From Candidatus Poribacteria bacterium (GTDB lineage: Bacteria; Poribacteria; WGA-4E; PCPOR2b): 6,009 nucleotides of DNA. The translations under genes were made by a program, and so were the position numbers. The notes beneath the pieces are model-generated. The model made no database searches. It saw only the letters and a list, made by a program, of their open reading frames with translations, and was not told the DNA's origin. The first letter of the stretch is position 1. Every line of letters starts with the position of its first letter. Location of the stretch: NCBI GenBank assembly GCA_027296925.1, contig JAPUIP010000362.1:1-6009 (forward strand). The letters are read 5' to 3'. Shown piece after piece: positions 5,613 through 6,009 of this stretch.

Positions 5613-5632
5613 GCCGGCACAAGCCCGCCGGC
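5613..5632. repeat. GC-rich palindromic pair GCCGGC-N8-GCCGGC
   Basis: Two GCCGGC palindromes (5613-5618 and 5627-5632) can pair into a hairpin. On the minus strand the hairpin is followed by CTTTATTC, so it could act as a weak terminator ahead of the toxin-antitoxin promoter. The T-run is poor and the role uncertain. Confidence 0.4.
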
Positions 5633-5710
5633 GATCCGCTTTCCCCATCCACCATTGTTAATACCTTGTTTTCGCGCCAATAAGCGGGTAATACCATTTT
5701 CAGTTAGAAG

Positions 5711-5841
5711 TGAGACGATTCGTTCTTGTCATTCTGAACGGAGCGCAGCGGAGTGAAGAATCTATTGTTGGCTTTATGATTGCCGTCCTGAGATTCTTCG
5801 CCTTGCTCAGAATGACATAAGCCTATGCCGGAATAGTCTCA
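5711..5841. repeat. Nested inverted-repeat element (MITE- or REP-like), about 131 bp
   Basis: There are three nested pairs of arms. The outer pair is TGAGACGATTC (5711-5721) against GAATAGTCTCA (5831-5841), 10 of 11 matching. The middle pair is TGTCATTCTGA (5727-5737) against its exact reverse complement (5807-5817). The inner pair is GAAGAATCT (5755-5763) against AGATTCTTC (5791-5799). No protein is encoded and no target duplication is obvious. The GTCATTCTGA...GAAGAATCT pattern resembles dispersed palindromes I recall from many environmental bacterial genomes. The right outer arm provides the stop codon of the neighbouring gene. Confidence 0.65.
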
Positions 5842-6009
5842 TTTGAAACGAAACGTGGTATGATAGGGAATCCACGTCTCCGGGTTGAAGGGGTTGGGGT
5901 AGTTGGACAGCAGCTTCGTTTCCGTTACCATCGGCTCGCGTCGAGACAGCCACGCCCGCAGGACGTCAATGGCAATCACCACGCCTTGCGATGGGTTAGG
6001 CAGCCCTTC
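5839..6009 (-). CDS. C-terminal end of a truncated secreted protein with a FlgD-like/T9SS-type cap motif; 5' end outside window
   Basis: The frame enters from the right edge and ends at TGA 5839-5841 after 56 codons. It contains DVLRAWLSRREP, then ETKLLSNYPNPFNPETWIPY, then HTTFRFK and stop. The YPNPFNPETWIPY motif opens a FlgD-like immunoglobulin-fold C-terminal domain found on secreted or surface proteins of several uncultured phyla. I recall it as very common in Candidatus Poribacteria. That domain normally continues for about 70-80 residues with a D-x-x-G-x-x-V segment and an SGVYFYxL ending. Both are missing, so the cap is cut off at the palindromic element whose arm supplies the stop. 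Function of the rest cannot be told. Confidence 0.6.
   Translation of the reverse strand, partial: EGLPNPSQGVVIAIDVLRAWLSRREPMVTETKLLSNYPNPFNPETWIPYHTTFRFK

Noticed and set aside
5532..5648. Longer N-terminus for the antitoxin
   Set aside because: The added region contains the promoter and operator and does not match the family start. ATG 5531 has a good ribosome site.
1..6009. tRNA or rRNA genes
   Set aside because: I saw no cloverleaf-like segment or conserved rRNA sequence. The link to 23S rRNA is only through the name of the four-helix-bundle family.

Overview
The window looks like a fragment of an uncultured bacterial genome of moderate GC. The best lineage clue is the truncated protein at the right edge. 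It ends in an NYPNPFNPETWIPY-type motif, the start of the FlgD-like C-terminal cap that I associate with secreted proteins of Candidatus Poribacteria and related uncultured phyla. That lineage call is recall and inference, not a search result.

Layout: bases 1-2463 on the plus strand hold part of a type IV pilus (or type II secretion-like) assembly operon. First is the end of a secretin-type protein with an STN domain, then a fused PilM-PilN protein, then PilO. The operon is damaged. The PilM-PilN frame breaks at an A-run near 1621-1625, and its PilN ending continues in the -1 frame to a stop at 1740-1742, 16 bases before pilO. The secretin-like frame may break at a G-run (377-380). The 3' end of pilO runs into unrelated DNA that is antisense to a four-helix-bundle (23S rRNA intervening-sequence type) gene fragment. 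The pilP/pilQ genes that would often follow are absent.

Bases about 2330-4650 are a minus-strand accessory island. It contains the four-helix-bundle fragment, an IS110-family transposase with an apparent in-frame internal deletion, and a structured noncoding stretch upstream of that transposase that resembles a two-loop bridge RNA. Next come about 280 bases of short tandem and inverted repeats. The last part is a decayed IS1-family transposase (frameshift, in-frame TGA, missing C-terminus) that still has a near-consensus promoter.

Bases 4804-5605 hold a minus-strand toxin-antitoxin operon: a Phd/YefM-type antitoxin followed by a PIN-domain (VapC-like) toxin. It has a clear promoter and an overlapping operator-like inverted repeat. 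Bases 5711-5841 form a nested inverted-repeat element whose right arm supplies the stop codon of the truncated secreted-protein gene (5839-6009). Bases 4648-4803 hold nothing I recognise.

Overall, a core pilus operon abuts an accessory zone built from broken genes, insertion sequences, a toxin-antitoxin pair and palindromic repeats. The most interesting item is the shortened IS110 protein beside a bridge-RNA-like locus whose two predicted stem-loops display almost the same sequence.
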